Shown one piece after another: positions 42,095-51,040 of a DNA stretch of 64,000 bases (position 1 is the stretch's first letter; every line of letters starts with the position of its first letter). The notes beneath the pieces were generated by a model that was not told the DNA's origin, did not search any database, and saw only the letters and a program-made list of their open reading frames with translations. Location of the stretch: positions 186,001 to 250,000 of the forward strand of contig OZ245829.1 of assembly GCA_965228625.1 (NCBI GenBank), in the 5' to 3' direction. The translations under genes and the position numbers were made by a program. The stretch is from UBA2767 sp965228625 (GTDB lineage: Bacteria; Pseudomonadota; Alphaproteobacteria; Rhizobiales; Methyloligellaceae).

Positions 42095-42442
42095 ATGCTG
42101 ACCAAACTCGTCCCGGCAAAGCGCCTGAAATGCTCATTCTGCGGCAAGCGTGCCGATCAGGTTGCCCAGCTCATGGGCGGTCCGAAATCCTATATCTGCA
42201 ACGAGTGCGTCGGGGTGTGTAACGACATTCTCGAGGCGACGCCGCGTCAGTTCACCGGCTGGGGCGACATGAGCGACGCGCGAATCCTGACTGCACTGCA
42301 AGTGTCGGAGGCCTCGGTGGAAGCAACACGCGCGGTTCTCCAGGCCCAGATCGACGAGCTTCGCGCGCGCCGTGTGAGTTGGCAGAAGATCGGCGACGCG
42401 TTGGGGATTTCCCGTCAGGCCGCGTGGGAGCGTTTTTCCTGA
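42095..42442 (+). CDS. ClpX-type C4 zinc finger fused to a helix-turn-helix
   Basis: A 115-residue protein. Residues 10-50 are a C4 zinc finger of the kind at the N-terminus of ClpX (CSFCGKRADQVAQL ... YICNECVGVCNDIL), without the AAA+ unfoldase. The C-terminal 60 residues end in a helix-turn-helix, VSWQKIGDALGISRQAAWERF. It therefore looks like a regulator using a ClpX-like dimerising finger. ATG 42095 follows GGAG; an earlier GTG is upstream of the predicted transcription start. It may bind the half-site array just before it. Confidence 0.75.
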   Translation: MLTKLVPAKRLKCSFCGKRADQVAQLMGGPKSYICNECVGVCNDILEATPRQFTGWGDMSDARILTALQVSEASVEATRAVLQAQIDELRARRVSWQKIGDALGISRQAAWERFS

Positions 42443-42459
42443 TCTGCGACGACGCGACG

Positions 42460-42639
42460 TCAGAGGCCCCTGCCCGACTTCCAGTACCGGTAGACATAGA
42501 TACCGACGGCGATGCAGCCGACGAGTACGAGAACGAACTTGCCCTCCGGCCCGTAGACGCGCTCGACGAACACATAGGCGAACAGAAAGGCGATCAGCGC
42601 CAGATTGGCAACAGCGGACTCGGCCAGGAACTTCTTCAT
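42460..42639 (-). CDS. Small membrane protein (59 aa)
   Basis: A 59-residue protein with two hydrophobic helices (about 8-27 and 34-51) and a basic C-terminus (YRYWKSGRGL). ATG 42639 has GAGTG upstream; a TTG six codons earlier is possible. Converges on the zinc-finger gene. No family recognised. Confidence 0.6.
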   Translation of the reverse strand: MKKFLAESAVANLALIAFLFAYVFVERVYGPEGKFVLVLVGCIAVGIYVYRYWKSGRGL

Positions 42640-42821
42640 CGGCACATACGCACTCAACTGAACAACAAACGCCCATGGTGTTGAGCATTACCCTATACGC
42701 AAAAGGCTTAATGTTCGATGAGGGCGTGCGGCGTGCCAAACCGTGTGCATGCAGTTCATGATCACTTGGCTTCAGGTGCAGGTCACAAGATCCTGCGCAT
42801 GATACAACACCTTACGCGCCA

Positions 42822-43019
42822 CTAACCGCTATCGCCGGGCGTTCGTCCGAGGAGCCTTTCAACCTCTTCGCGTATCTGCCTCCAGAAGTCCCGTGTTTCG
42901 GTTTCGCCCAGAGCGTCCAACTCGGCGATGCGCAGGTCGACCTGTGCCAGGGCGTTGTTGTCGTACCTTCGGACCATGTTCCGTGCGGCTTCCTGGACCT
43001 TGGTCTGACAATCTCGCAT
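42822..43019 (-). CDS. Small helical hypothetical protein (65 aa)
   Basis: A 65-residue amphipathic helical protein (QVDLRIAELDALGETETRDFWRQIREEVERLL). Proteins of this kind are common in Alphaproteobacteria; no function is assigned. It is divergent from the Crp/Fnr gene with about 157 bases between them. Confidence 0.6.
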   Translation of the reverse strand: MRDCQTKVQEAARNMVRRYDNNALAQVDLRIAELDALGETETRDFWRQIREEVERLLGRTPGDSG

Positions 43020-43176
43020 TTCGAGCCATGGGCTGAGACAAAAAAAGACCAGTCGATCCTATTCTGGCAGGAACCGGGGCGGCACGCCTTGATTATGGTC
43101 AGGCTCATGCGAGTGCAGGATCTCTCTCGCTGGTTCCCTTCGTCGGGCTGACGCGCATTTGTGGTATGATCCTTGG

Positions 43177-43899
43177 ATGCAATCGCAGACATGCGATCCG
43201 AACCATGACTGTGCGAATTGTCCCTCGCGCAAAACAACCGAGTGGCGCGATCTGGACCCGGGCGAGCTTGCGCTGGTAAGTCAGTCAAAACACATAGAAA
43301 AATACGAAGCCGGTGCGATACTGTTCGATCAGGGTACGGACAGTGCGGGTGTCTATTGTATCCAGTCGGGTCTGATCGGCTTAAGGCGGCTGGACGAAGA
43401 TGGCAATTCGGTTCTTCTGAGGCTGTGCAAGGGCGGCATGACGCTCGGCTATCGCGCCTTTTTGAGCAAACAGATCCATCTCAATTCAGCGGAAGTCCTG
43501 AGCTCAAGCGTCGTTTGTTTTATAGCGCGTGCACATGTGTCGCGCATCCTGGCGCGGAACCCCCACCTGGGCGAACGCTTCCTGCAACACGCCATGGAAG
43601 ATCTGGGTGAGACAGAAGCCGAATATGCACGCGTCCTGACCAAAAAAATGAGAGCCCGGTTCCTGCACATCCTCATGGTGTTCTATGAGCAGCTTGGCTA
43701 TCAGGACGATGGCGGCCGACCGGCTGTGGAGCTTCCAATCAAGCGAAGTGAACTGGCGGAGTTGCTTGGGATCCGTCCGGAGTCCATTTCGCGCCTGATC
43801 AAGTCGATCAGCACCGAAGGATTGTTGCAGTTCGACGACAGACGGGTGCGGATTCGCGATATGGACGAGGTCCTGCGGATCGCGGGTGCTTCTCTCTAA
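43177..43899 (+). CDS. Crp/Fnr-family regulator with N-terminal cysteines
   Basis: A 240-residue regulator: N-terminal cysteine-rich stretch, cyclic-nucleotide-fold sensor domain (about 25-145) and winged helix with SELAELLGIRPESISRLIKSI. The cysteines C6, C12 and C15 have spacing C-x5-C-x2-C, the reverse of E. coli FNR (C-x2-C-x5-C); further cysteines are C61, C84 and C114. An oxygen- or redox-sensing cluster is possible but unproven. ATG 43177 is preferred to a GTG six codons upstream. Target genes are not evident. Confidence 0.82.
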   Translation: MQSQTCDPNHDCANCPSRKTTEWRDLDPGELALVSQSKHIEKYEAGAILFDQGTDSAGVYCIQSGLIGLRRLDEDGNSVLLRLCKGGMTLGYRAFLSKQIHLNSAEVLSSSVVCFIARAHVSRILARNPHLGERFLQHAMEDLGETEAEYARVLTKKMRARFLHILMVFYEQLGYQDDGGRPAVELPIKRSELAELLGIRPESISRLIKSISTEGLLQFDDRRVRIRDMDEVLRIAGASL

Positions 43900-43910
43900 T
43901 ACCTGCCGCC

Positions 43911-44330
43911 CTAAGGCCGCGACTGGATCTCGCTCGCAAAGAAGCGGCTGTACAGGATGACCAGCACGGCCACGAGGATGAGCTGGATCACGCCGATCCA
44001 GACCAGACCGGCTCCGGCGGTGAGGCAGAGGATCCCGAAAACAAGACCGCCCAGCAGCGCGACGATGGCGGTGGGCCTGGAGCGGACAGGATTGTAACAG
44101 GCGGGGATGGACAGGATCGCAGCCAGCAGCAAAAGGCCTCCCATGACCCGGACGATTCCCGGCGAAGCGGTGATGTCGAGCGCCTGAGCGGTGGTCTTGC
44201 CGAACAGAACGGCGAATATGCCGGCGGCCGCCTGCAGCAGGACGTAAGCCGTCATGGCGGAACGATAGGTGCTGCGCCTTTGTTTCGCCCGCGCGCGCGA
44301 CCAGCTCAGGCTGAGGCCGTTATCTGCCAT
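43911..44330 (-). CDS. Four-helix membrane protein of unknown function
   Basis: A 139-residue integral membrane protein with four hydrophobic segments and a basic N-terminus (SRARAKQRRSTYR). The helices hold glycine-rich motifs (GGLLLLAAILSIPACYNP). It lies on the same strand as the alpha-dioxygenase pair, nine bases downstream of the partner gene, so probably belongs to that operon. No family recognised. Confidence 0.65.
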   Translation of the reverse strand: MADNGLSLSWSRARAKQRRSTYRSAMTAYVLLQAAAGIFAVLFGKTTAQALDITASPGIVRVMGGLLLLAAILSIPACYNPVRSRPTAIVALLGGLVFGILCLTAGAGLVWIGVIQLILVAVLVILYSRFFASEIQSRP

Positions 44331-44339
44331 CGTGCTCCC

Positions 44340-45236
44340 TCACTGCGCGTCACTTTCCTCGCTGCAGGCGCGGCGCCAGACGGCCTCGTATAACGCCGGC
44401 ACCCACGCATGGGCGGGGCATTGGCTCCAGCGCCCGGTCATGAAGATGATCGTGCGGTCGGGTCTGCGCGTGCGTGCAGCATCGAGTTCCATGACGATCA
44501 GGGTGTTGGCGGTGAAGTCTTCGGTCCCCGCGCGGCCTGGCCGAACCGGCTGGCGCAGGACCGCCGAGGGCGCAAAGAGACACCGGGCGACGGCCGCGCG
44601 GACCGAGAGGTTTGCGCGTTCGGCAGGATCCTTCCACAGGGCGCGCATCTGCCGGAATCCCCGCTCCATATTGTGAACTGCTATGCCGATGCCATGGAGG
44701 GCGGCCGGGTCGTGGTTCACCGCCTCGCTCAATGTGCGCCGCGCCTTTTTGACCTCGCCGGTGATCGCCCACCGCAACAGTTTGACCGGGTTCAGGCAAC
44801 GCGGTGCGGCGGCAAAGAGTTCCGCCATTTGCCACAACTCCGGTGTCGCCTTGAAATCCGGATCGAACAGACTTCCGACGGCGTCCTGGGCGAGCGGCCC
44901 GGCCCTGTCTGCATTGCCCGCGCCCCGCACATAGGCAGCAAGGGGCTCCAGCGTATCGTCTTCGGGGACGAGCTTCCGCGCCAGAGCCGTCAGCCGCTTA
45001 TCGAGCGCGGTCTGCGCTTTGGCACGTGCGGCGTCGTCGCGCTTGCAGACGGCCGGCAGCGGCTTGCCGTCGAGCGCGAACACTTGTCGGATCCGTTTGA
45101 CAAGAAACCGGTTCAATCCGGGTCCGGTCGGTTTGTAGTCCCGGTCCAGCGCGTCATCGTCGGCGATCGTTTCGATCAGTTGCGGGTCGTTGACGCGCAG
45201 AATGTCGACGACGCCCGGTATGTTCGGTCTTGCCAT
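44340..45236 (-). CDS. Unknown protein encoded with the alpha-dioxygenase
   Basis: A 298-residue protein starting at ATG 45236, four bases after the stop of the haem dioxygenase gene, so the two are co-transcribed and probably coupled. It is helical and basic, with cysteines at NPVKLLR-region and RRACSEESD, no signal peptide and no clear membrane helix. The C-terminal RRPDRTIIFMTGRWSQCPAH segment might be a beta strand core. I do not recognise a family. A substrate-supply or partner protein for the dioxygenase is inference from position. Confidence 0.65.
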   Translation of the reverse strand: MARPNIPGVVDILRVNDPQLIETIADDDALDRDYKPTGPGLNRFLVKRIRQVFALDGKPLPAVCKRDDAARAKAQTALDKRLTALARKLVPEDDTLEPLAAYVRGAGNADRAGPLAQDAVGSLFDPDFKATPELWQMAELFAAAPRCLNPVKLLRWAITGEVKKARRTLSEAVNHDPAALHGIGIAVHNMERGFRQMRALWKDPAERANLSVRAAVARCLFAPSAVLRQPVRPGRAGTEDFTANTLIVMELDAARTRRPDRTIIFMTGRWSQCPAHAWVPALYEAVWRRACSEESDAQ

Positions 45237-45240
45237 GGCG

Positions 45241-47103
45241 CTACCCCGGTTCCCCGCGCTGCCACGGGAAGAAGACGTTCCTGGCATCGGCAAATGCCGG
45301 TGCCAGGTCCGGACAATGGCGCGTCAGCACGCTGCGCAGGGTATTGTCCTCAATCCACTGCCAGCCCTCGGGCGTGTAGACTTCGGGCGTGAAATCGTCG
45401 GTGAAGAAACGGTCGCTTTTCAGGCGCCGCGACGCCATCAGGATGAAGATTCGGAACACCGTGTCCGAGAACCCGAATCCCGGCGGCATGCCGAGCGCCG
45501 ACTTGCTCTCGGCCAAGGTGCCGATCAGCAAGTCCACGTCCTCGACCGTTTCGTAGACTTCGCTGAGTTCCCGGCGCCATTCGGGATCGGTCGTCAGTTC
45601 GTTGAAGCTCTTCGGCACCGGCATGTTGAGCAACCGTCGGAACTTGCAGTAGCGGGGCACACCGCGCTCCCGGTCACGCAGAACATCGATCGCCGCCAGA
45701 TCGACGTGAATGCCCTTCTTGCGGTCCTCGGTGAGGAACCGCAGATGATTGGGATAATTGTGCATGGTCAGAGCGCCGGGATGGCTGGTCGCGAGCGAGT
45801 AGAGGACGTCGTCATAGGGAACCTTCCGGTAGATCTTCGGCGGTCCGGAATGCACGACGTCCGACAATTCGGAGTGCAGCAGTTCCTCGTCGTCGCCGTG
45901 GCGGCGGAACGAGAAATTGTCGGGGAGGAGCGAGTGCATGCGGTAAACGGCGACGAACTCCTCGGTCATCGAATAGGGCGCCGCGTGGTGATCCGTCTGC
46001 GAACTCATGATGCCTGAGATCTCCTCCAGCTCGCTGACCCGGCCATTGGCGATCTTGAACTGTTCCCCGAAGGCCCCCCACCAGTTCGCCCGCATGACGA
46101 ACCGGCCCTCCAGTGAATTCATCAGCGCCGGCGTCCACTCCACCGTGTGGATCTTGGCGATCAGTGCTGCATTGATCAGCCGGGCTTTCTGGAACAGCCA
46201 TTCGCCTGAGGCGTCGGCATAGGCCAGTTTAAGCCTGTCGACGATGGCGTTGTGCTCGCGGGCGAACAAGGTGTGCAACACCGACAGTCCGATCCACCAG
46301 TTGCCGTTGACGCCGGTGAGTTCCAGGTTGGGGAAGCGTTTGCCCTCCGCGTCGGGAATCTCGAGTTTGGTCTTCTCGATCGGCAGGTGACCGTTCGGCA
46401 TCAGGCCAAGCTTTCCGTCGGGCAGGAGTTTGCCGGTTTTCGGATTGCTGCGGATGCGGTGTTGCCGCTCCCGGGACGAGCCGTAGAGCTGCGAGGCGTC
46501 CCACCAGTGGGTTTCGATGTTCACGAAGGTGTCGGGCTGTTCGGCGTCGGCTTGCACGCGTTCTGCCGGGCGGGAGCGCAGAATGGTCATTTCCTTGCCC
46601 GGCCAGTCGTCGCCGGGGGCAAGCGGAATGGTATGCGGGTCGTCGCGCAGATTGGTCCCGTGGCTCAGCCAGTCATGCACCATGAACTGGATCCATGCCG
46701 CGACCAGCGTGTTGAGATAGGGCACCGGCACGAAGTCGCGCCGCGCCAGCAGCTTGACGCTGACCTCTCTCGGGCTCGGCTCGTAAAGCCGCGGCGCCTC
46801 TTCCGCATAAGTGTGTTCGATCGGGAAGTTGCGCCCGAAACGCGCGCCCGCCATGCCCATCCAGGGTTCGGACAGGTCGTTGAAGCTGCCGTCCGCGCTG
46901 CGTTGGGTCCGTGGGTCGAAGTCGGGTGTATCCGGCTGACGTCTGTTTCGCTGCGTGTCGTAGAGGTTCTCGGTCCGCATGTTGTTGCGCAGCCCGGCCA
47001 GCATGATCACTTTGATCACGAACGGCCAATGGAACCAGATGCGAAAGCGGCCGAGATAGGCGGCGAGCCGTCCGACTATGGCCTCCAGCACCTTTCCGCC
47101 CAT
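45241..47103 (-). CDS. Haem peroxidase-family fatty-acid alpha-dioxygenase-like enzyme
   Basis: A 620-residue animal-type haem peroxidase. The details match plant fatty-acid alpha-dioxygenases (alpha-DOX), not prostaglandin synthase: distal H143 in QFMVHDWLSHG; WWDASQLYGSS; ALIAKIHTVEWTPALM; MRANWWGAFGE; and the radical tyrosine plus proximal haem ligand as Y387-R-M-H390. In plants the enzyme adds O2 to the alpha carbon of a free fatty acid. ATG 47103 has GGGGGG upstream; the longer frame is rejected. An N-terminal hydrophobic stretch (WFHWPFVIKVIMLAGL) suggests membrane association. Confidence 0.87.
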   Translation of the reverse strand: MGGKVLEAIVGRLAAYLGRFRIWFHWPFVIKVIMLAGLRNNMRTENLYDTQRNRRQPDTPDFDPRTQRSADGSFNDLSEPWMGMAGARFGRNFPIEHTYAEEAPRLYEPSPREVSVKLLARRDFVPVPYLNTLVAAWIQFMVHDWLSHGTNLRDDPHTIPLAPGDDWPGKEMTILRSRPAERVQADAEQPDTFVNIETHWWDASQLYGSSRERQHRIRSNPKTGKLLPDGKLGLMPNGHLPIEKTKLEIPDAEGKRFPNLELTGVNGNWWIGLSVLHTLFAREHNAIVDRLKLAYADASGEWLFQKARLINAALIAKIHTVEWTPALMNSLEGRFVMRANWWGAFGEQFKIANGRVSELEEISGIMSSQTDHHAAPYSMTEEFVAVYRMHSLLPDNFSFRRHGDDEELLHSELSDVVHSGPPKIYRKVPYDDVLYSLATSHPGALTMHNYPNHLRFLTEDRKKGIHVDLAAIDVLRDRERGVPRYCKFRRLLNMPVPKSFNELTTDPEWRRELSEVYETVEDVDLLIGTLAESKSALGMPPGFGFSDTVFRIFILMASRRLKSDRFFTDDFTPEVYTPEGWQWIEDNTLRSVLTRHCPDLAPAFADARNVFFPWQRGEPG

Positions 47104-47254
47104 CGAACCCCCCAACTGATCAACCAAGCCCTGACGGGCTATGCGCGCGTGCTGCACCAGCAAATACCGTCGGGACGCTATAAGTCTACCGACGGATGTA
47201 AACAAAAGTACATCAGGATTCGCGGGGATATTGGGATTCGTCCGGGAGCCGGCC

Positions 47255-48004
47255 TCACGCCAGTCCGAGATGCCCAAGCGTCTGTGGGCCGGCGATGCCG
47301 TCGACAATGAGGCCATTGCGTTCCTGATAATCCATCACCGCGGCCTTGGTCAGGGGGCCGAAGCTGCCGTCGGCCAGGATGGAGAGCGCCTTCTGCAGCC
47401 GCCGCACGTCGGCGCCGATGCTGCCCGGGCGCAACAGGGCGGTAATCGGCTGTTCCGCCTGGTCTTCGCCCAGAAGCTCCATGACATTGACCCGCTTGCC
47501 GCTGGACCACAGAACACGTCCTTGTTTGGTCGCCCGCAATACGGTTGCGTAGCCGCCGCTCGTATAGGTGCCGTCGCGGAACAGGGATTGCTCGCGCCGG
47601 CGTCGGCCGATGATCTCCGGCGGTCTTCGCCAATTCATGAAACGGTTTGCGGCATCCGCGCGATTGCCCGCATTGAGCGCCCGGGTCAGGCTCGCTCGGC
47701 GGATCCCGCCGGTGTTGTAGTGAAAGCTGACCAGGGCGTCGAACTCGTGCTGTTCGACCGGAACCGTGACTGCCGTGTCCACCTGGCGCGAGAATTTGAC
47801 GATGTCGGAGCGGAACAGGTCGAACACCATCTCCAGCGGCTGGGCGACACCGCGTGGCAGATCGGCGGGATCGGGCGGTCCGGCGAAGCGGGTGTGGCCG
47901 ATGCCGAAAGTCAGCACGCCGACGGAATCGAAATAGGGCATCGGCACGATGCCCTCGTGGCTGGCGATCTCAACCAGTCCTTGTGTGCTGACCTCGTTTG
48001 CCAT
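47255..48004 (-). CDS. T4-type lysozyme (GH24) with C-terminal peptidoglycan-binding domain
   Basis: A 249-residue muramidase. The catalytic set E17, D26 and T32 has the same spacing as T4 lysozyme E11, D20 and T26. A PG_binding_1 domain forms the last 70 residues (GSIGADVRRLQKALSILADGSFGPLTK). No signal peptide is seen. No holin or other phage gene is adjacent, so it may be a domesticated phage gene or an enzyme released by another route. Confidence 0.85.
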   Translation of the reverse strand: MANEVSTQGLVEIASHEGIVPMPYFDSVGVLTFGIGHTRFAGPPDPADLPRGVAQPLEMVFDLFRSDIVKFSRQVDTAVTVPVEQHEFDALVSFHYNTGGIRRASLTRALNAGNRADAANRFMNWRRPPEIIGRRRREQSLFRDGTYTSGGYATVLRATKQGRVLWSSGKRVNVMELLGEDQAEQPITALLRPGSIGADVRRLQKALSILADGSFGPLTKAAVMDYQERNGLIVDGIAGPQTLGHLGLA

Positions 48005-48049
48005 GGTGACTTTGTCATGATCGCGGAGTGCGGAACGGCACGACGCGCG

Positions 48050-48484
48050 CTAGTTGCCAAGTCGGGCACGCCCCTTTCGTCCGTCATTGCGTTCCCAGAG
48101 GACATTGCTGCCGTTGCGTTCGAGCTTGTAGCAGTGGGTTTTGCCGTCGAGCCAGCGGCTCCAGCGCTGGCACAACCGGTCCGTGTCGATCCACCATTTG
48201 CCACTGTCGCTCTTCGGTGTGCTGATCGCCAGCATGGCTTTCACCGACTGGATTTTGCCGGTCATGGTCTTGTCCGCCTTGTAGTGTATCGGCACCGTGA
48301 CGCCGTCGGTCTTCATGTAGACGACCTTTCCCGCCACCGCCTTGGCGAGCTCGTCTCCCTGCAGGCGGACCGGCGTTGTCGCGGCCTTGCTTTCGGCTGC
48401 GTGCGCGGACATCTCCACACCAACCGTCAAAGCCGTGGCGCACAGGGCCGCCAGGGCAATTGTCAACCGGGTGTCGTTTCTCAT
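48050..48484 (-). CDS. Secreted hypothetical protein (144 aa)
   Basis: A 144-residue precursor with a Sec signal peptide (cleavage after SAHA, about residue 30). ATG 48484 follows GAGGAG; the upstream frame is leader. The mature protein has a basic beta-rich domain ending WIDTDRLCQRWSRWLDGKTHCYKLE, with a cysteine pair. It resembles small secreted alphaproteobacterial proteins with a repeated W/C pattern; no function known. Confidence 0.7.
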   Translation of the reverse strand: MRNDTRLTIALAALCATALTVGVEMSAHAAESKAATTPVRLQGDELAKAVAGKVVYMKTDGVTVPIHYKADKTMTGKIQSVKAMLAISTPKSDSGKWWIDTDRLCQRWSRWLDGKTHCYKLERNGSNVLWERNDGRKGRARLGN

Positions 48485-48983
48485 GAGCTCCTCTTGCCGT
48501 TCGCGGCCCTCGCCTTCGTGCGTTCCTGGCGCAAGACGTCGCCCCATGGTCAAGTGCAGGCGCCGTACTGGTTTTAGCCCGTCGGGATTACGCATTTGCA
48601 AGGGCGGCGTGCACAACCCTCGTTTGTACTATCGGCCCCGGCCTGCCGCATCGGCGGCGACTCATACGCCGTGCGGCTGTGAGTCATGCTACACACAGGT
48701 CAATGGCGGCAATGGGGCGGGTTTAAGGCTTCGTACTCGCAGGCAGATTCAGGAATCTTGTACGGTCATGCTACCGCTCTCCGAGATTCCTGCGAAGGCA
48801 GGAATCCGGTCAGGAAGCCCCAACCCACTCGTCATTCCGGCGAAAGCCGGAATCCAGTTCACACATGCCTCTCGCAACTTCGTAGAGACTGGGATGCCGG
48901 ATCGTCCTTCGGGCTGTGCAAAGCGGCAACAAGGGCGTAGCCTGATCATTTGACGCTGACCTTTTCTGGAAAGAGGCATTCCC
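48485..48983. other. 500-base gap with palindromic repeats
   Basis: No gene seen. Two 20-base palindromes of the dispersed-repeat family lie at 48786-48805 (ATTCCTGCGAAGGCAGGAAT) and 48834-48853 (ATTCCGGCGAAAGCCGGAAT). Confidence 0.7.
48786..48853. repeat. Pair of REP-like palindromes
   Basis: Two members of the family ATTCC-S-GCGAARGC-S-GGAAT, 48 bases apart, each a perfect hairpin. The same family occurs at 52009, 52308, 52535 and 53254. Confidence 0.8.
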
Positions 48984-49118
48984 ATGGAACTGCCGCTTTA
49001 CGTCTGGAGGCCGCATACCAACATCCGGCGTCGCCAGAAGCGGCCGCTCGGGGAGATCCTGCGAGACTGGATCGCCAGGATCGCCGGAGACGGCCGCCAC
49101 GGGGTGCCCGCATCGTAA
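48984..49118 (+). CDS. Possible 44-residue basic protein
   Basis: A 44-residue arginine-rich frame (MELPLYVWRPHTNIRRRQ ... GEILRDWIARIAGDG) with AGAGG seven bases before ATG 48984. It could be a real small protein, but no homologue is known to me, and chance frames of this size are common at this G+C content. Confidence 0.4.
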   Translation: MELPLYVWRPHTNIRRRQKRPLGEILRDWIARIAGDGRHGVPAS

Positions 49119-49198
49119 ACCGCCTCCTCTTTGCGCCTCATGGCCGCATGCGGCCCTAAGCGATAGCGCGCGGCGCGTCCCGCGCTTATGGTGCGCCC

Positions 49199-50089
49199 AT
49201 GAGTGGGACATCCTTTCACGGCGTCTTTCCCTATCTGGTCTCACCGGTCGATGACGCCGGCGCGGTCAAGCGCGACGTACTCGCGCGGCTCTGCAACGAT
49301 CTCATCGCGGCCGGCGTGCATGGGCTGACCCCGCTCGGGTCCACGGGTGAATTCGCCTACCTCACCTGGGAACAGAAGCAGGCGGTCGTCCAAACGGTGG
49401 TCGAGGCGACGGCCGGTCGCGTGCCGGTGGTCGCGGGCGTTGCGGCGACGACAATTGCCGAGGCCGAGCGCCAGACCCGCGCATTCACCGAAATGGGGTG
49501 CGACGGCATCCTCGCCATCATGGAGGCCTATTTTCCGGTCGGCGATGCCGGGACGTACGACTACTTCCGTGCGATCGCGGGTGCCACGTCGCTGCCGGTC
49601 GTGCTCTACACCAACCCGAACTTCCAGCGCAGCGATTTGAGCCTCGACGTCATCGAGCAGCTCTCCGAAATTGAAAACGCCGGACACATCAAGGATGCGT
49701 CCAGCAACACGGGTCGCCTGCTCTCGATCCTGAACCGCGTCGGCGGCCGGATGCAGGTGTTCTCCGCCTCCGCGCATATCCCGGCCTGCGTGATGCTGAT
49801 CGGCGGCGTTGGCTGGATGGCCGGGCCGGCCTGCCTTGTCCCGGCGCAAAGCGTCGCGCTCTACGAGCTGTGCCGTGCCGGCAAGTGGGACGACGCCATG
49901 GCGGCGCAGAAAGATCTGTGGGCGTTGAACCAGGCCTTCGCGAAGCACAACCTTGCCGCCTGCATCAAGGGCGGGCTCGAGCTGCAGGGCTACGAGGTCG
50001 GCGCGCCGCTGCCCCCGCAAGCGCCTCTCTCCGGTGCGGGCCGGGACGAGGTGCGCGCCATGCTCAGGAAGCTGGGCGCGCTGGACTGA
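49199..50089 (+). CDS. Dihydrodipicolinate synthase/N-acetylneuraminate lyase family protein
   Basis: A 296-residue class I aldolase barrel. The Schiff-base lysine is K165 (GHIKDASSN) and the proton-relay tyrosine Y137 (LYTNPNF), matching E. coli DapA K161 and Y133. The pyruvate-binding loop is GSTGEF. The family cleaves or forms 2-keto-acid adducts; no lysine-pathway gene is nearby, so the true substrate may differ. It is convergent with an SDR gene. Confidence 0.85.
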   Translation: MSGTSFHGVFPYLVSPVDDAGAVKRDVLARLCNDLIAAGVHGLTPLGSTGEFAYLTWEQKQAVVQTVVEATAGRVPVVAGVAATTIAEAERQTRAFTEMGCDGILAIMEAYFPVGDAGTYDYFRAIAGATSLPVVLYTNPNFQRSDLSLDVIEQLSEIENAGHIKDASSNTGRLLSILNRVGGRMQVFSASAHIPACVMLIGGVGWMAGPACLVPAQSVALYELCRAGKWDDAMAAQKDLWALNQAFAKHNLAACIKGGLELQGYEVGAPLPPQAPLSGAGRDEVRAMLRKLGALD

Positions 50090-50109
50090 GGCGGCCCGCG
50101 TCCCGGTGC

Positions 50110-50865
50110 TCAGCCGAGGCGCACTGACACACCGCCATCGGCGAGCATGGCGCTTCCGGTCACAAAGGAAGACCCGTCCGACAGCAGAAAAAGCGCGGCC
50201 TGGGCAATCTCTTCGGGCTCGGCCATGCGCCCGAGCGCATGCAAACCGGAAATGAACGCGTGCGCGTCCGGATCATCGCCCGCCATCTCCGTCTTGGTCC
50301 CGCCCGGCAGCAACGCATTGACGCGGATGCCGTCGCGCCCGTGGTCGCGCGCCAGCGCCTGCGTCAGCCCGATGAGGCCGGCCTTGGACGCCGCATAGGC
50401 CGCCATGCCGGCGAGGCCGCCGTTGGTGTGACCCACGAAGGACGACGTGAACACAAGCGCCCCGCCGCCCCGCTCCGTGAGCGCCGGGATCTGGTGCTTG
50501 GCGGCAAAGAACGCGCTTGTCAGATTGGTGTCGAGGACCGCGTTCCAGTTCGCCGTATCCATCTCGGTTATTGGCCCTGCCTCGCCCACGATTCCGGCAT
50601 TGTTGAAGGCGCCGTCGAGGCCGCCGAACTCGAACCTGGCAAGCGCCACAAGCTCGGCGGCATATCTGTCGTCCCGCACATCGCCCGCGAGCGCCGCGGC
50701 CCGCCCGCCGGTGCTGGCGATCTCGGATGCTAAGGTGTCGAGGCGGTCGGCGCGCCGTGCGCCGAGCACCAGGTTGGCCCCGGCGCGGGCGAATTGCCGT
50801 GCCGCCGCTTCGCCGATGCCGCTGCTGGCACCGGTGACGATGATGGTTTTCTTGTCGAGCAACAT
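50110..50865 (-). CDS. Short-chain dehydrogenase/reductase
   Basis: A 251-residue classical SDR: nucleotide motif TGASSGIG, NNAG motif, catalytic serine in FTSSFVGH and Y-x3-K in YAASKAG. NADP preference is suggested by the basic residues in LGARRADRL. It converges on the DapA-like gene with a 20-base gap. Substrate unknown. Confidence 0.88.
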   Translation of the reverse strand: MLLDKKTIIVTGASSGIGEAAARQFARAGANLVLGARRADRLDTLASEIASTGGRAAALAGDVRDDRYAAELVALARFEFGGLDGAFNNAGIVGEAGPITEMDTANWNAVLDTNLTSAFFAAKHQIPALTERGGGALVFTSSFVGHTNGGLAGMAAYAASKAGLIGLTQALARDHGRDGIRVNALLPGGTKTEMAGDDPDAHAFISGLHALGRMAEPEEIAQAALFLLSDGSSFVTGSAMLADGGVSVRLG

Positions 50866-51040
50866 GTCTGTCCGCTCCCTTGACTGTTTTCAGGAGCGCA
50901 GGACGTAAGCGCGCGCTGCGCGACGTTCCACCCGGTTCTTGCGCATCATAAATAAACGCATGTTGACTTTCTCGAGCGTGACCATCCGGGCCACCGCGCG
51001 ATCCGATAATCAGACGTTTACTTGCTCTCCCCTATCGCGT

